DNA from: Porphyrobacter sp. IPPAS B-1204
GTDB taxonomy: Bacteria > Pseudomonadota > Alphaproteobacteria > Sphingomonadales > Sphingomonadaceae
DNA length: 64,000 nt
Assembly: GCA_003724185.1 (NCBI GenBank)
Contig: RHGM01000001.1
Coordinates: forward strand, 620,001-684,000
Reading direction: 5' to 3'
Made by a program: the position numbers and the translations under genes. The notes beneath the pieces are model-generated. The model ran no database searches. It saw only the letters and a list, made by a program, of their open reading frames with translations, and was not told the DNA's origin. Positions 42,653-51,909 of this stretch are shown here, piece by piece (within the stretch, counting starts at the first letter, position 1; every line of letters begins with the position of its first letter).

Positions 42653-42756
42653 TCCTCATTGCGAGGAGCGTAGCGACGCGGCAATCCATGGATTACCGCT
42701 GCGCCAAACGGCTAGGTCATTCCATGGATTGCTTCGCCTGCGGCTCGCAATGACGA
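42653..42756. repeat. Dispersed palindromic repeat, copy B
   Basis: A 104-bp element related to copy A at 36025-36150. The left end is CATTGCGAGGAGCG, the inner pair GCAATCCATGG and CCATGGATTGC, and the right end CTCGCAATGACGA. The outer inverted repeat has two mismatches. It lies between the nitroreductase stop (42764) and the cysS start (42612). Confidence 0.8.
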
Positions 42757-42763
42757 TGTAAGG

Positions 42764-43423
42764 TCAGAACCCGATGAACTTCACCTGTTCGCCCAGCGGC
42801 ACCCGCTCGCGCTCGAAATTGTTCACCGGGGCATCGGGGTCGCGGTAGCCGATCGCCATGCCGCAGAAGAACATGTAGCGCTCGTGATCGAGGCCAAGGA
42901 AGTCGCGGATCGTGTTCGCGTAGAGCGCCATGAATTCCTGGAAGCAGCTATCCAACCCCTCCTCGCGCAGCAGCAGCGCGACCGTCTGCAGCCACATGCC
43001 GACATCCGACCATTGCGGCTCTTTCATCAGGCGCGGGAAATAGACGAACAGCACGGCGGGCGCATCGAAGCTGGTGGTGTTCTTGGCCATCGCCGCCATG
43101 CGCCCCGCGCCATCATCACGCGCAATCCCCATCGCGCCGAACATCCCGGCCGAAACCCCGTCGAGGCGCTTCTTGTAAGCCTCCTCGGTGCCCGGAGCCG
43201 CCCAGTCATATTCCGCAGCGCCCGGCCCATTGGCGATGATCTTCGCCTGCAAGTCCTTGAGCGGCTGGCCGGTGACGACGCTGGCCTCCCACGGCTGATA
43301 ATTGCACCCCGAAGCCGCCCAGCGCGCTGTGTCCATCACGCGGGTGAGGGTTGCCAGATCCACCGGCTTATCGAGAAAGGCACGGATCGAGCGGCGGGTG
43401 GTAACGGCTTCGGTAACGTTCAT
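42764..43423 (-). CDS. Nitroreductase family protein
   Basis: FMN-dependent nitroreductase of 219 aa. The N-terminal TTRRSIRAFLDKPV (residues 8-21) is the classic FMN-phosphate-binding start, ASGCNYQPW (near 38-46) follows, and GMAIGYRDPDAPVN is near 190. This group reduces nitro or quinone compounds with NAD(P)H. Its ATG overlaps the stop of the upstream 229-aa gene by four bases, so the two are translationally coupled. It is not closely related to the RutE-like protein at 583-1191. Confidence 0.9.
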   Translation of the reverse strand: MNVTEAVTTRRSIRAFLDKPVDLATLTRVMDTARWAASGCNYQPWEASVVTGQPLKDLQAKIIANGPGAAEYDWAAPGTEEAYKKRLDGVSAGMFGAMGIARDDGAGRMAAMAKNTTSFDAPAVLFVYFPRLMKEPQWSDVGMWLQTVALLLREEGLDSCFQEFMALYANTIRDFLGLDHERYMFFCGMAIGYRDPDAPVNNFERERVPLGEQVKFIGF

Positions 43424-44109
43424 TCTTGTTCTTCTTTGCTTCTGGAGATTAGGGCTTTGCCGCTCTGAATGGTTCTGTCGGTTACCGCACCCACGGCCAT
43501 TCCGACACCGGACACTGCCGTGATTGCGGCATTGGCAACTTCGGACGCCCGGTCATAGATCCGTCCTGTCACTTCGTAGAGACTCGATCCCACTGCTGTA
43601 GCAGCCTCAGAGACGTATTGACGCAGCTGCGCAAAAGCTTCGGAGTCCAGCAGCGATTTGAGCGTCTTGATACAAAACTCTGCAAGTGTTTTGACCAGCT
43701 CGACCCCGAAAGCGAAAGCCTCGCCAATCATGGCGTGCAACTGCGCCTTTTGCTCTTCGTCCAGTGCTTGGTAGCCCCAATACACCGCACCGATGGAAGC
43801 TGCCGTGAACGCTGCCGGATTGGACGCAATAAAGGGCGCAGCGACTGCCAGATCAATCCCCAGCAGCTTCTGACCCATCGCTATGAGCGACAACGGCACC
43901 CGATGTCCGAGACCAAAGCCCTCACTGGCCCTTGCTAGGACGAAGCCGGTTCGCGCAATCACTTCGTTGTCGCTGGCCACCAGACTGGCAATATGCTCGT
44001 TGACGAAGAGGTGCTGGTCACTCACGCTTTCAGCGGTGACGCCATAAGGACCGAGCACTTTGAGGATGTAATCCTCATTGGCTACAGCAGCAGCAACCTT
44101 TCCCATCAC
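43420..44109 (-). CDS. Unknown 229-aa protein, hydrophobic and Ala-rich
   Basis: I do not recognise this protein. There is no signal peptide. A hydrophobic middle (about residues 68-110, including AVAAPFIASNPAAFTAASIGAV, here described by its two halves) is followed by amphipathic helices, and a second hydrophobic stretch with Gly/Ala repeats lies near 195-215 (VSGVGMAVGAV). The profile suggests a membrane-interacting helical protein. Base composition is visibly less GC-rich than cobT beside it, which hints at different ancestry. It starts 18 bases after cobT and overlaps the nitroreductase start. Confidence 0.65.
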   Translation of the reverse strand: MMGKVAAAVANEDYILKVLGPYGVTAESVSDQHLFVNEHIASLVASDNEVIARTGFVLARASEGFGLGHRVPLSLIAMGQKLLGIDLAVAAPFIASNPAAFTAASIGAVYWGYQALDEEQKAQLHAMIGEAFAFGVELVKTLAEFCIKTLKSLLDSEAFAQLRQYVSEAATAVGSSLYEVTGRIYDRASEVANAAITAVSGVGMAVGAVTDRTIQSGKALISRSKEEQE

Positions 44110-44127
44110 GACACTCCCATTGCGCCC

Positions 44128-45972
44128 CTAGCGCCCCCGCCCCTTCACGCCCTTCTCATCCTCGAACAGCTCCGCGAGCTGCTCCATGATCGTGCCGCCG
44201 AGCTGCTCCACGTCCATGATCGTCACCGCACGGCGGTAATACCGCGTCACATCGTGGCCGATGCCGATGGCGACCAGCTGGACGGGGGAGACCTTCTCGA
44301 TCCACTCGATCACGCTTCTGAGGTGCGCCTCAAGATAGCCCGCCGAGTTCACGCTCAGCGTGGAATCGTCCACCGGTGCGCCGTCAGAAATCACCATCAG
44401 GATGCGGCGTTCTTCGGGGCGGTAGAGCAGGCGGCTGTGCGCCCAGATCAGTGCCTCGCCATCGATGTTTTCCTTCAGCAACCCCTCGCGCATCATCAGG
44501 CCGAGGTTGCGGCGGGCCCGGCGCCAGGGTTCGTCGGCCTGCTTGTAGATGATGTGGCGGAGGTCATTGAGGCGCCCCGGATTCTGCGGCTTGCCATCGG
44601 CGAGCCACGCCTCGCGGCTCTGCCCGCCCTTCCATGCGCGGGTGGTGAAGCCGAGGATTTCAGTTTTCACGCCGCAGCGTTCGAGCGTGCGCGCCAGAAT
44701 GTCGGCGCTGATCGCGGCGATGCTGATCGGCCGCCCGCGCATCGAGCCTGAATTGTCGATCAGCAGGGTGACGATGGTATCCTTGAACTCGACATCACGC
44801 TCGACCTTGTAGGACAGCGCGGTGCCGGGCGAGATGATCACGCGGGCGAGGCGCGCAGCATCGAGCACGCCCTCCTCCATGTCGAAATCCCAGCTGCGGT
44901 TCTGCTGCGCCATCAACCGGCGCTGCAGCCGGTTGGCGAGCCGCGTCACCACGCCCTGAAGGCCGGTCAGTTGGCTATCGAGATAGGCACGCAGTCGGTC
45001 CAGTTCCTCCGCGTCGCACAGATCGGGCGCGGCGACTTCCTCATCGAACTTCGTGGTGAAGGCCTTGTAATCGACGCTGGCGGGGATGTCGGCCTGCGGG
45101 CGGTTGGGGCGGACAGGCGCGTTGGAGGCATCGCCTTCCTCGCCCGGTTCGCCTTCGGACATATCGCCATCGGTTTCAGCTTCGGAGGTCTGATCGCCGT
45201 CGCCCTCGCCTTCCGCCATGTCGCCGGCCATTTCGGCGGCTTGCGGGTCGCCCTCGCCCTGGTTGTCGTCTTCGCCCTGATCGTCATCGCTGGGCGCGTC
45301 GTCATCATCGGCGTCGTCGGTGTCGCTCTGGTCGGGGTTCTCGGTCGGGCGAGTCAGATCGAGTTCGCGCAGCATGTCGAGCGCGAGCTTCTGGAAGGCC
45401 TCCTGATCGCCGATGGAATCGGCCAGCGCGGCAAAATCGCCGCCGACCTTCTCCTCCAGAAAATCGCGGACTAGTTCGATCCCACCCTGCGCCTTGGCAG
45501 GCACAGCTTCCCCCGTCAGCGCCTCGCGCACCAGCAGTGCGAGCGCGGTCTGGAGCGGCACTTCGGCGGAATTCTGCGCCCGCACGATCTTGTCGCCCGC
45601 GGTGCGCATTTCGGTCGCCGCGTCGAGATTGGCGCGCATCCCGCCGAAACGGTTTGCGCCCAGCGCTTCGTAACGCACCTGCTCGATCGCGTCATAGCAC
45701 GCCCGCGCAATGGGTTCGGGCGGGGCGGACTTGGCGTGCAGGCCCGCGTCATGGTGGCGCAGCTTCAGCGCGAAGCTGTCAGCAAAGCCCCGCGCCTCGG
45801 TCACCTGATCGGCCGGCAAATCGCGCCCCGGCAGCGGCACGCGAAACCGGTTGCCCGCAGCCCCCGGCACATCGGCGCTCCACGCGACCTCGACCTCCGG
45901 ATCGCGTGCAATCGCCCGCGAAGCGCCGGTCAGCGCCTGCTTGAACAGATCGAGCGGGGACTGGTCGGCCAT
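44128..45972 (-). CDS. cobT: Cobaltochelatase subunit CobT
   Basis: Subunit of the aerobic CobNST cobalt chelatase in vitamin B12 synthesis, 614 aa. It has an N-terminal helical domain, a long Asp/Glu/Gly-rich linker (about residues 213-300), and a C-terminal VWA domain with the MIDAS motif DNSGSM (near 416) and ISDGAPVDD (near 540). The partner CobS, an AAA+ ATPase often adjacent, is not in this window. It follows the aldolase gene by 16 bases on the same strand. Some CobT-like proteins chelate other metals, but the full-length match favours cobalt. Confidence 0.92.
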   Translation of the reverse strand: MADQSPLDLFKQALTGASRAIARDPEVEVAWSADVPGAAGNRFRVPLPGRDLPADQVTEARGFADSFALKLRHHDAGLHAKSAPPEPIARACYDAIEQVRYEALGANRFGGMRANLDAATEMRTAGDKIVRAQNSAEVPLQTALALLVREALTGEAVPAKAQGGIELVRDFLEEKVGGDFAALADSIGDQEAFQKLALDMLRELDLTRPTENPDQSDTDDADDDDAPSDDDQGEDDNQGEGDPQAAEMAGDMAEGEGDGDQTSEAETDGDMSEGEPGEEGDASNAPVRPNRPQADIPASVDYKAFTTKFDEEVAAPDLCDAEELDRLRAYLDSQLTGLQGVVTRLANRLQRRLMAQQNRSWDFDMEEGVLDAARLARVIISPGTALSYKVERDVEFKDTIVTLLIDNSGSMRGRPISIAAISADILARTLERCGVKTEILGFTTRAWKGGQSREAWLADGKPQNPGRLNDLRHIIYKQADEPWRRARRNLGLMMREGLLKENIDGEALIWAHSRLLYRPEERRILMVISDGAPVDDSTLSVNSAGYLEAHLRSVIEWIEKVSPVQLVAIGIGHDVTRYYRRAVTIMDVEQLGGTIMEQLAELFEDEKGVKGRGR

Positions 45973-45988
45973 TACTTGAGGATGCCCA

Positions 45989-46642
45989 TCACAGGATTGA
46001 TTGCCCCGTCTTGGCCCAATCGGCCATGAAGCCTTCGATGCCCTTGTCGGTCAGCACGTGCTTGAAAAGATCGTGGATCACCTTGGGCGGCGCGGTCATC
46101 ACATCGGCGCCGATCTTGGCGGCCTGCAGCACGTGGGTGGTGTGGCGCACGCTGGCGACGAGGATTTCGGTGGCGAAATTGTAGTTGTCATAGATCAGGC
46201 GGATGTCCTCGATCAGGTCCATACCGTCAAAGCCGTTATCATCGTGGCGGCCCACGAAGGGCGAGATGAAGCTCGCCCCCGCCTTGGCCGCCAGCAACGC
46301 CTGATTGGCGGAGAAGCACAGGGTGACATTGACCATCGTGCCCTCGCCCGTCAGCGCCTTGCAGGTCTTCAGCCCGTCCACTGTCAGCGGCACCTTGATG
46401 CAGACATTCTCCGCGATCTTGCGAAGGATTTCGGCCTCTTTCATCATCGTTTCGTGATCCAGCGCGACCACTTCGGCGCTGACCGGGCCATCGACGATCC
46501 CGCAGATTTCGCGGGTCACTTCCATGAAATCCCGCCCCGACTTGGCGATCAGCGAGGGGTTGGTGGTCACCCCGTCCAAGAGGCCGGTGGCAGCGAGTTC
46601 GCGGATCGGCTCGATCTCGGCAGTGTCGACGAAGAATTTCAT
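45989..46642 (-). CDS. Transaldolase / fructose-6-phosphate aldolase family
   Basis: A 217-aa small transaldolase (TalC/FSA type) with the full TIM-barrel signatures: [10 protein letters not shown] at the start, GVTTNPSL (residues 24-31), the Schiff-base Lys in NVCIKVPLT (near 84), and [20 protein letters not shown] (near 108-127, followed by VGRHDD). Short enzymes of this type act as transaldolase in the pentose phosphate pathway or as F6P aldolase; the two are not separable here. It is divergent from the DUF2490 gene. Confidence 0.92.
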   Translation of the reverse strand: MKFFVDTAEIEPIRELAATGLLDGVTTNPSLIAKSGRDFMEVTREICGIVDGPVSAEVVALDHETMMKEAEILRKIAENVCIKVPLTVDGLKTCKALTGEGTMVNVTLCFSANQALLAAKAGASFISPFVGRHDDNGFDGMDLIEDIRLIYDNYNFATEILVASVRHTTHVLQAAKIGADVMTAPPKVIHDLFKHVLTDKGIEGFMADWAKTGQSIL

Positions 46643-46701
46643 GGGTTCACTCCAGTAAATTTCGCATCGCCAGCGCCACAGCGCTGGCTTAGGTGGCAGG
46701 C

Positions 46702-47358
46702 ATGACACGGATGCCGATGCGTTTCGCGATGCTGCTTGCCGCCACGTGCGCGGCTTGGCAACCATCGAAAGCACGCGCCAACCCGGAAGATACGCAATTC
46801 TGGCTGGTCGGCTTCGTCAGAGGCAATCTTGACGAGGATGTGTTTCTCACGATCGACACGTCTTACCGCTGGCGCGATCCGGTGTTCGGGGCGGATCAGC
46901 AGACCTTGCGGGTCACGGTGGAAAAAGGAATCGACGATGATCTGCGCCTCGGCGGTGGAGTGTCGTTTTTCCAGACGGGGTCGGTCAGCGAGTTCCGCCC
47001 GCACCAACAGTTCCGCTATGCACGGGCCGGACTCGATCTGCGCACCCGGTTCGAACAGCGCTGGTTTGACGGGGCTGACCAGGTGGAGCTGCGCATCCGC
47101 CAGCGGGTGCAATACACCCAGCCCATCACCGACCGGATCGACATTCTGGGCTCAGCCGAATGGTTCGGCATAATCCAGCCGCGCCGCGGAAACGGCAGGG
47201 GCGGGACCGAACAGGTGCGCGCCATCATCGGCGTAGCTTACGAGATCAACGACACCCTTGCCATCGCGCCAAGCTACATGCTGCAACTCACGCCGCGTGA
47301 AGGCGCGCCAGATGCCATCAGCCATGTGCCGCAACTGACGCTGAATTACCGCTTCTAG
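46702..47358 (+). CDS. DUF2490 outer-membrane protein
   Basis: A 218-aa exported protein with a signal peptide (about residues 1-26, ending ARA) and an amphipathic beta-strand pattern throughout. The C-terminus LTLNYRF ends in Phe, the outer-membrane insertion signal. The [13 protein letters not shown]-like and RIRQRVQY segments fit the DUF2490 family, predicted beta-barrels of unknown function. ATG 46702 is preferred over GTG 46693. Its last four bases overlap the convergent DUF4197 gene. Confidence 0.8.
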   Translation: MTRMPMRFAMLLAATCAAWQPSKARANPEDTQFWLVGFVRGNLDEDVFLTIDTSYRWRDPVFGADQQTLRVTVEKGIDDDLRLGGGVSFFQTGSVSEFRPHQQFRYARAGLDLRTRFEQRWFDGADQVELRIRQRVQYTQPITDRIDILGSAEWFGIIQPRRGNGRGGTEQVRAIIGVAYEINDTLAIAPSYMLQLTPREGAPDAISHVPQLTLNYRF

Positions 47359-48053
47359 ATCCGGCTGAGACCGCCGAACACCCCGATCAGCAGCGGATCG
47401 CGGGTGTCTTCGGGCCGGGCGCGGATGGCGGCTTCCTCGCGCGCGATTTCTGTCCAGACCGCATCATCGACCGCCCGGCCGACGCGGTCCGCAACGCCTG
47501 AAACGTCCACCCCCGTCAGCGCCGACAGCGCCTGTCCCAGCACCGGATCGCGGCTCAGCCGCATCGCCTCGCCCAGTTCCGGCACCATCGCATCCAGCAG
47601 CGCCGGGCCAACCTCGCCGCGCAGGAAGGTGCTGGCCGCATCCGGGCCGCCGCGCACCAGCGCAACGGCATTGTCGAACCCAATCATCTGGATCGCCTCG
47701 GTCACCACCGGCGCGGCGCGGAAGCTGGCGTCGATGGCCAGACCTGCAAAGCGTTCCTCCAGCCGGTCCTTGACCAGTGCCGAGGTGAGGATGCGCGACA
47801 GCACATCGCCGCGCGTGCCCATCAAGTTGGCAAGGCCCAGCTGCGCCACCTGTTCATCCCAAAACCCGCCCGGCGCAGTCAGGCGCGCAAAGGCGTTCTC
47901 GCTGGCGAGCAGCAGCATCCGCCGCACCGCCTCTACCATGCTGAACCCACCGCCGGTGCTGGCGCAGGCAGGGAGCAGAAGCAGCGCAGTGCCACCGGCG
48001 GCTCCGGCGAGCAGGCGGCGGCGGGTCGAAAGGGCAGTGACAATTGCGGTCAT
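47355..48053 (-). CDS. DUF4197 domain lipoprotein
   Basis: A 232-aa predicted lipoprotein. The N-terminus TRRRLLAGAAGG is twin-arginine-like and is followed by the lipobox LLPAC (Cys30). The mature part matches DUF4197, with segments such as APGGFWDEQ and IGFDNAVALVRGGPDAAS. The family is of unknown function and usually periplasmic. ATG 48053 fits the signal peptide; the frame opens at 48119, across the priA start. It is divergent from priA over 55 bases, so both promoters must share that short gap. Confidence 0.82.
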   Translation of the reverse strand: MTAIVTALSTRRRLLAGAAGGTALLLLPACASTGGGFSMVEAVRRMLLLASENAFARLTAPGGFWDEQVAQLGLANLMGTRGDVLSRILTSALVKDRLEERFAGLAIDASFRAAPVVTEAIQMIGFDNAVALVRGGPDAASTFLRGEVGPALLDAMVPELGEAMRLSRDPVLGQALSALTGVDVSGVADRVGRAVDDAVWTEIAREEAAIRARPEDTRDPLLIGVFGGLSRI

Positions 48054-48108
48054 TGGTCTGGTCTCCAAGCTTGCCCTTGTCCTTTGCCAAGCCCCATATG
48101 GCGGCAAG

Positions 48109-50277
48109 ATGAACCGCATTCGCCTGTTAGTTTTGAACGCCGCCCTGGGCCCGCTGGATTACCGGCTACCCGATGGCGTGGATGCGCCTGCGGGCAGCGT
48201 GGTGGTCGCCCCGCTGGGACCGCGCAAGGTGACGGGAATCGTCTGGGACGAAGGCCGCTTGCCGGGGGACGAAATCGCCTTTGAACGGCTGCGCCCGATC
48301 CTTGAGGTGCTGCCCGTCCCGCCCCTGCCAGCGCCGCTGCGGCGGCTGATCGAATGGACGGCGGATTATTATTGCGCTCCGCTCGCCAGCGTTGCGCGCA
48401 TGGCGCTCGCAAGCGGCGGTGCGCTGGGCGGGCCTGCGACCATGACCGAATACCGGCTGACGGGCGCCGAAGCTGGGGGGCGGCTAACCGCGCAGCGCAA
48501 GACTGCCCTGGAAAAGCTCGCGGGCGAACAGGGCACGATGCGCGAGCTTGCTGCACTGGCGGGCGTGTCGGAAGGGGTGCTGCGCGGCATGGCGGGCGCG
48601 GGGCTGCTGGAGCCGGTGACGGTGAACATCGACCGGCCCTATCCCCCTGCCCGACCCGATCACGCGCCGCCCGATCTTTCCGCGACGCAAGCTGGTGTCG
48701 CAGCGACGCTGACGCAGGCGGTTACAGCGCGTGCTTTCGCCCCCTTCCTGCTCGACGGGGTGACAGGTTCCGGCAAGACCGAAACCTATTTCGAACCCGT
48801 CGCGCAAAGCCTGCGGATGGGCCGTCAGGTGCTGGTGCTGCTCCCTGAAATCGCGCTGACCGAGAATTTCCTCAGCCGTTTCGCCGCCCGCTTCGGCGCG
48901 GCGCCGGTGCTGTGGCATTCCTCGCTCAAATCGACCGAGCGGCGGCGGGCCTGGCGGGCGATTGCCGATGGCAGCGCGCAGGTCGTGGTGGGTGCACGCT
49001 CGGCATTGTTTCTGCCCTATGCCAATCTGGGCCTGATCGTGGTCGATGAAGCGCACGAGATCAGCTTCAAGCAGGATGACGGAGTGCGATACAACGCCCG
49101 CGATGTGGCGGTGATGCGCGCACGGTTCGAGAGCATCCCCGTGATCCTCGCCAGCGCGACACCGGCGCTGGAAAGCCTGCACATGGCCGACATCGGCGTT
49201 TACACTAAGCTTGACCTTCCGGCGCGCTTTGGCGGGGCGAGCCTGCCCACGGTGCGGCTGGTCAACCTCACGGAAGAAAAGCCCGGCAGCCAGCGCTGGC
49301 TCGCGGGGCCGCTGGTCGATGCCTTGCGTGACAGGCTGGCCAAGGGCGAGCAATCGCTGCTGTTCCTCAACCGCCGCGGCTATGCCCCGCTGACACTGTG
49401 CCGTAATTGCGGGCATCGCTTCAAATGCCCTTCGTGCAGCGCATGGCTGGTCGAACACCGCCTGTCCGCCCGCCTCGCCTGCCACCATTGCGGGTTCGAG
49501 ACGCGGGTGCCGGACGCCTGCCCCGAATGCGGCGAGAGCGATTGCCTCGTCGCCTGCGGCCCCGGTGTGGAGCGCATCGCTGCCGAAGTCGCTGATCTGT
49601 TTCCCGAAGCGCGGCTGGCGGTGGCGACCTCAGACACCCTCAACACCCCCGAACGCGCCGCGCAGTTCATCGCGCAGGCCGAAGCCAAGGCGATCGACAT
49701 TATCATCGGCACGCAATTGGTGACCAAGGGCTTCCACTTTCCCGAACTGACGCTGGTGGGCGTGGTTGACGCCGATCTCGGCCTTGAAGGCGGAGACTTG
49801 CGCGCGGGCGAGCGCACCTATTCCCAGATCGCACAGGTCGCGGGCCGGGCCGGACGCGGGGCCAAGCCGGGCGAGGTGCTGATCCAGACCCGCCACCCCG
49901 ATGCCCCGGTGATCGCGGCGCTGGCCGATGGCGACCGGGACGCCTTCTACGCCGCCGAAACGCAAGGCCGCCGCGATGCGGGCGCTCCGCCGTTCGGGCG
50001 CTGGGCGGCGATCATCCTGTCCTCCGAAGACGAGAAAGAAGCGCGCGAGGCTGCGATCCGGCTGGGCGATGTTCGCCCGCGCCTCGCCGATGTGCAGATC
50101 CTCGGCCCCGCCCCCGCCCCCCTGACGCTGCTGCGCGGGAGATACCGCTATCGCTTTCTGGTGAACGCCAAGCGCAGCGCGAATTTGCAGGCGGTTCTGC
50201 GCGACTGGATTGCGGGCGTGCATTTCGCTCCCGGCGTGCGGGTGGGCGTGGATATTGATCCCTACAGCTTCGTTTGA
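48109..50277 (+). CDS. priA: Primosomal protein N' (replication restart helicase PriA)
   Basis: 3'-5' superfamily 2 helicase of 722 aa that reloads the replisome at stalled forks. It has an N-terminal 3'-DNA-binding domain (about residues 1-105) and Walker A GVTGSGKTE (217-225), then VVDEAHE (the DEAH box, near 313). The zinc domain holds eight cysteines in CxxC pairs (about 425-475), and the C-terminal helicase lobe carries QVAGRAGRG near 575. A much longer frame upstream (from 47404) is antisense to DUF4197 and not part of it. Confidence 0.95.
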   Translation: MNRIRLLVLNAALGPLDYRLPDGVDAPAGSVVVAPLGPRKVTGIVWDEGRLPGDEIAFERLRPILEVLPVPPLPAPLRRLIEWTADYYCAPLASVARMALASGGALGGPATMTEYRLTGAEAGGRLTAQRKTALEKLAGEQGTMRELAALAGVSEGVLRGMAGAGLLEPVTVNIDRPYPPARPDHAPPDLSATQAGVAATLTQAVTARAFAPFLLDGVTGSGKTETYFEPVAQSLRMGRQVLVLLPEIALTENFLSRFAARFGAAPVLWHSSLKSTERRRAWRAIADGSAQVVVGARSALFLPYANLGLIVVDEAHEISFKQDDGVRYNARDVAVMRARFESIPVILASATPALESLHMADIGVYTKLDLPARFGGASLPTVRLVNLTEEKPGSQRWLAGPLVDALRDRLAKGEQSLLFLNRRGYAPLTLCRNCGHRFKCPSCSAWLVEHRLSARLACHHCGFETRVPDACPECGESDCLVACGPGVERIAAEVADLFPEARLAVATSDTLNTPERAAQFIAQAEAKAIDIIIGTQLVTKGFHFPELTLVGVVDADLGLEGGDLRAGERTYSQIAQVAGRAGRGAKPGEVLIQTRHPDAPVIAALADGDRDAFYAAETQGRRDAGAPPFGRWAAIILSSEDEKEAREAAIRLGDVRPRLADVQILGPAPAPLTLLRGRYRYRFLVNAKRSANLQAVLRDWIAGVHFAPGVRVGVDIDPYSFV

Positions 50278-50284
50278 TCGCCGC

Positions 50285-50312
50285 TTTACAGTGGTTTGGC
50301 CGCTGCTAGGCT
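50285..50312 (+). promoter_or_regulatory. Leaderless-type promoter of the first TPR-like gene
   Basis: TTTACA (50285-50290), 16 bp and TAGGCT (50307-50312) are followed six bases later by the ATG at 50319. There is no ribosome-binding site. The layout is base-for-base the same length as that of the second paralog (51876-51909). Confidence 0.55.
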
Positions 50313-50318
50313 GCGCCC

Positions 50319-51827
50319 ATGATACTCCGCGCAACACTGCTGGTGATGGCCCTGTGCCTCAGCCTGCCCGCCCATGCCGCCGGATGGCTGCGAGCGGAGA
50401 GCGAGCATTACGTCGTCCACGCCGAAATCAGCGAGGCAGAGCTGCGCGAGCTGATGCAGACGCTGGAGGATTTCGGCCGCGTGCTGGACATCGTCCTGCC
50501 GGGGGAGACCGAGCCGGGGCGCAAGCTGGAGCTCTTCCTCGCCCCCAATGCCAGCCAGGTCAGCCGGGTAACCAACCTCAGACTGAGCGGCGTGGGCGCA
50601 GGCGGCGCCGAGGTTCCGGTCGCCTATGTCGCCTATGACTACGGCAAGGACGCAAGGCGGCGGGCTGGCGATCTGTTCTTCTATCTCGGCAGCTATCATC
50701 TCGGGTACAAGTTCTTCCGGCCCCATCCCCTGTGGGTCCGCATCGGGTTCAGCGATTTCTTCAGAACCGCCTGGCGCGATGAAGCGGGGGATTTCATCCT
50801 CGGCCAGCCCGCGCCTGCGATCGAGCGCCGGAGAAACGTGTCCGTCGCCGATCTGCAGCACGCGCTGACGCACCCTGATACCCCCGACAAGCAGGCCGAG
50901 TTCGAGCGTTTCTACGCGACCAGCGCTGCGCTGGTCGCACCGCTGCTGATCGATCCCGAACTGCGCGGGGTGCTGGCGGGCTATCTTGATGCCTATGTCT
51001 CGGGCGCGAACATGGAGGCAGCGGCGCGCACCCTCGGCGAGCCGGAGGCTCTGGCCAAGCTGATTGCGCGGCGGGCCAGCGCACGAACCGTGCCGATGCG
51101 CCGCGTGGGCCTCACCCCGGCGGAGCCTGCCACAATCACCATCACGCCGATACAGGCCGATTCCATCGCTCTGGTCGAGCCGAGGATCGAACGCCTGCTC
51201 GATGAACGGCGCGACGAGGTATCGGCGCGGCTGCTTGCGCTCACCATCCGGCATCCTGAAAGCGCGCCCGTCTGGTATGAATATGCCGCTGCCGAATATG
51301 CGTGGGTGCAGTATTCCGATTTCGGCGAAAAGCCGCTGCTGCGCGGCTTCGGCTTTGCCAATGGCAATCTGATCGTCACCGCCAACCCCTATTCCGATGC
51401 CGAGGCATGGCGTGCGGTGAACAAGGCGCTGGCGATCGATCCCGGCCATGCGCAGGCACAGCGCCTGAAGGCCGAGATCATGCTGGCACGGGCGGTGCGC
51501 GCAGGCGAGCTTGCCGAGCCGCAGGAATATGACGCAGCGCGCGCGCTGCTCGCTCCGCTCGCACGTGACCCCCGGCGCCACCCGCTGGCCGCCGCACTGC
51601 ATTACCAATCCTATATCGAACAAGGCCGGGACCCGCCGGAAGAGGCCATCTTGTGGCTGGGACAGGCTTTCATCACCAATGCCGGGGTCGCGGACTTTCG
51701 CTATGCCTATGCCGTGGCGCTCAGCCGCGCTGGCAAGACAGAGGTGGCGCGCAGCCTGCTGACCTCGATGCTGAACCATCCCGATTTCGCCGAGGCATCC
51801 CGCCGCGCGCTGGAGGCCGCACCATAA
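50319..51827 (+). CDS. Exported TPR-like protein, tandem copy 1
   Basis: A 502-aa secreted protein with a signal peptide (about residues 1-20, AHA). The N-terminal domain (about 22-230) opens with WLRAESEHYVVHAE, the style of the peptidase-MA-like/DUF1570 group in sphingomonads, but no HExxH zinc motif is present. The C-terminal part (about 300-502) is helical with TPR character, including the YSDAEAWRAVNKALAIDPG segment. It is followed after 82 bases by a close paralog. Function is unknown; a protein-binding periplasmic role is likely. Confidence 0.75.
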   Translation: MILRATLLVMALCLSLPAHAAGWLRAESEHYVVHAEISEAELRELMQTLEDFGRVLDIVLPGETEPGRKLELFLAPNASQVSRVTNLRLSGVGAGGAEVPVAYVAYDYGKDARRRAGDLFFYLGSYHLGYKFFRPHPLWVRIGFSDFFRTAWRDEAGDFILGQPAPAIERRRNVSVADLQHALTHPDTPDKQAEFERFYATSAALVAPLLIDPELRGVLAGYLDAYVSGANMEAAARTLGEPEALAKLIARRASARTVPMRRVGLTPAEPATITITPIQADSIALVEPRIERLLDERRDEVSARLLALTIRHPESAPVWYEYAAAEYAWVQYSDFGEKPLLRGFGFANGNLIVTANPYSDAEAWRAVNKALAIDPGHAQAQRLKAEIMLARAVRAGELAEPQEYDAARALLAPLARDPRRHPLAAALHYQSYIEQGRDPPEEAILWLGQAFITNAGVADFRYAYAVALSRAGKTEVARSLLTSMLNHPDFAEASRRALEAAP

Positions 51828-51875
51828 CGCGCTGCCCCTGCGCCAGCACGTGCCTGCAAGAGTTTTAAGGTCACT

Positions 51876-51903
51876 TTTACAACACCTTGGCTCTTGCTAT
51901 CCC
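51876..51903 (+). promoter_or_regulatory. Leaderless-type promoter of the second TPR-like gene
   Basis: TTTACA (51876-51881), 16 bp and TATCCC (51898-51903), then six bases to the ATG at 51910. TTGGC in the spacer and a GCTA just at the -10 are shared with the promoter of copy 1, so the promoter was duplicated with the gene. Confidence 0.55.
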
Positions 51904-51909
51904 GCAGAC

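Noticed and set aside
583..43423. The two nitroreductase genes as a recent duplication
   Set aside because: The products differ in start motifs and subgroup (RutE-like versus classic RRSIR type), so they are not close paralogs.
47404..48108. N-terminal extension of priA by 235 residues
   Set aside because: The extension is antisense to the DUF4197 lipoprotein gene, and PriA homology begins exactly at ATG 48109.
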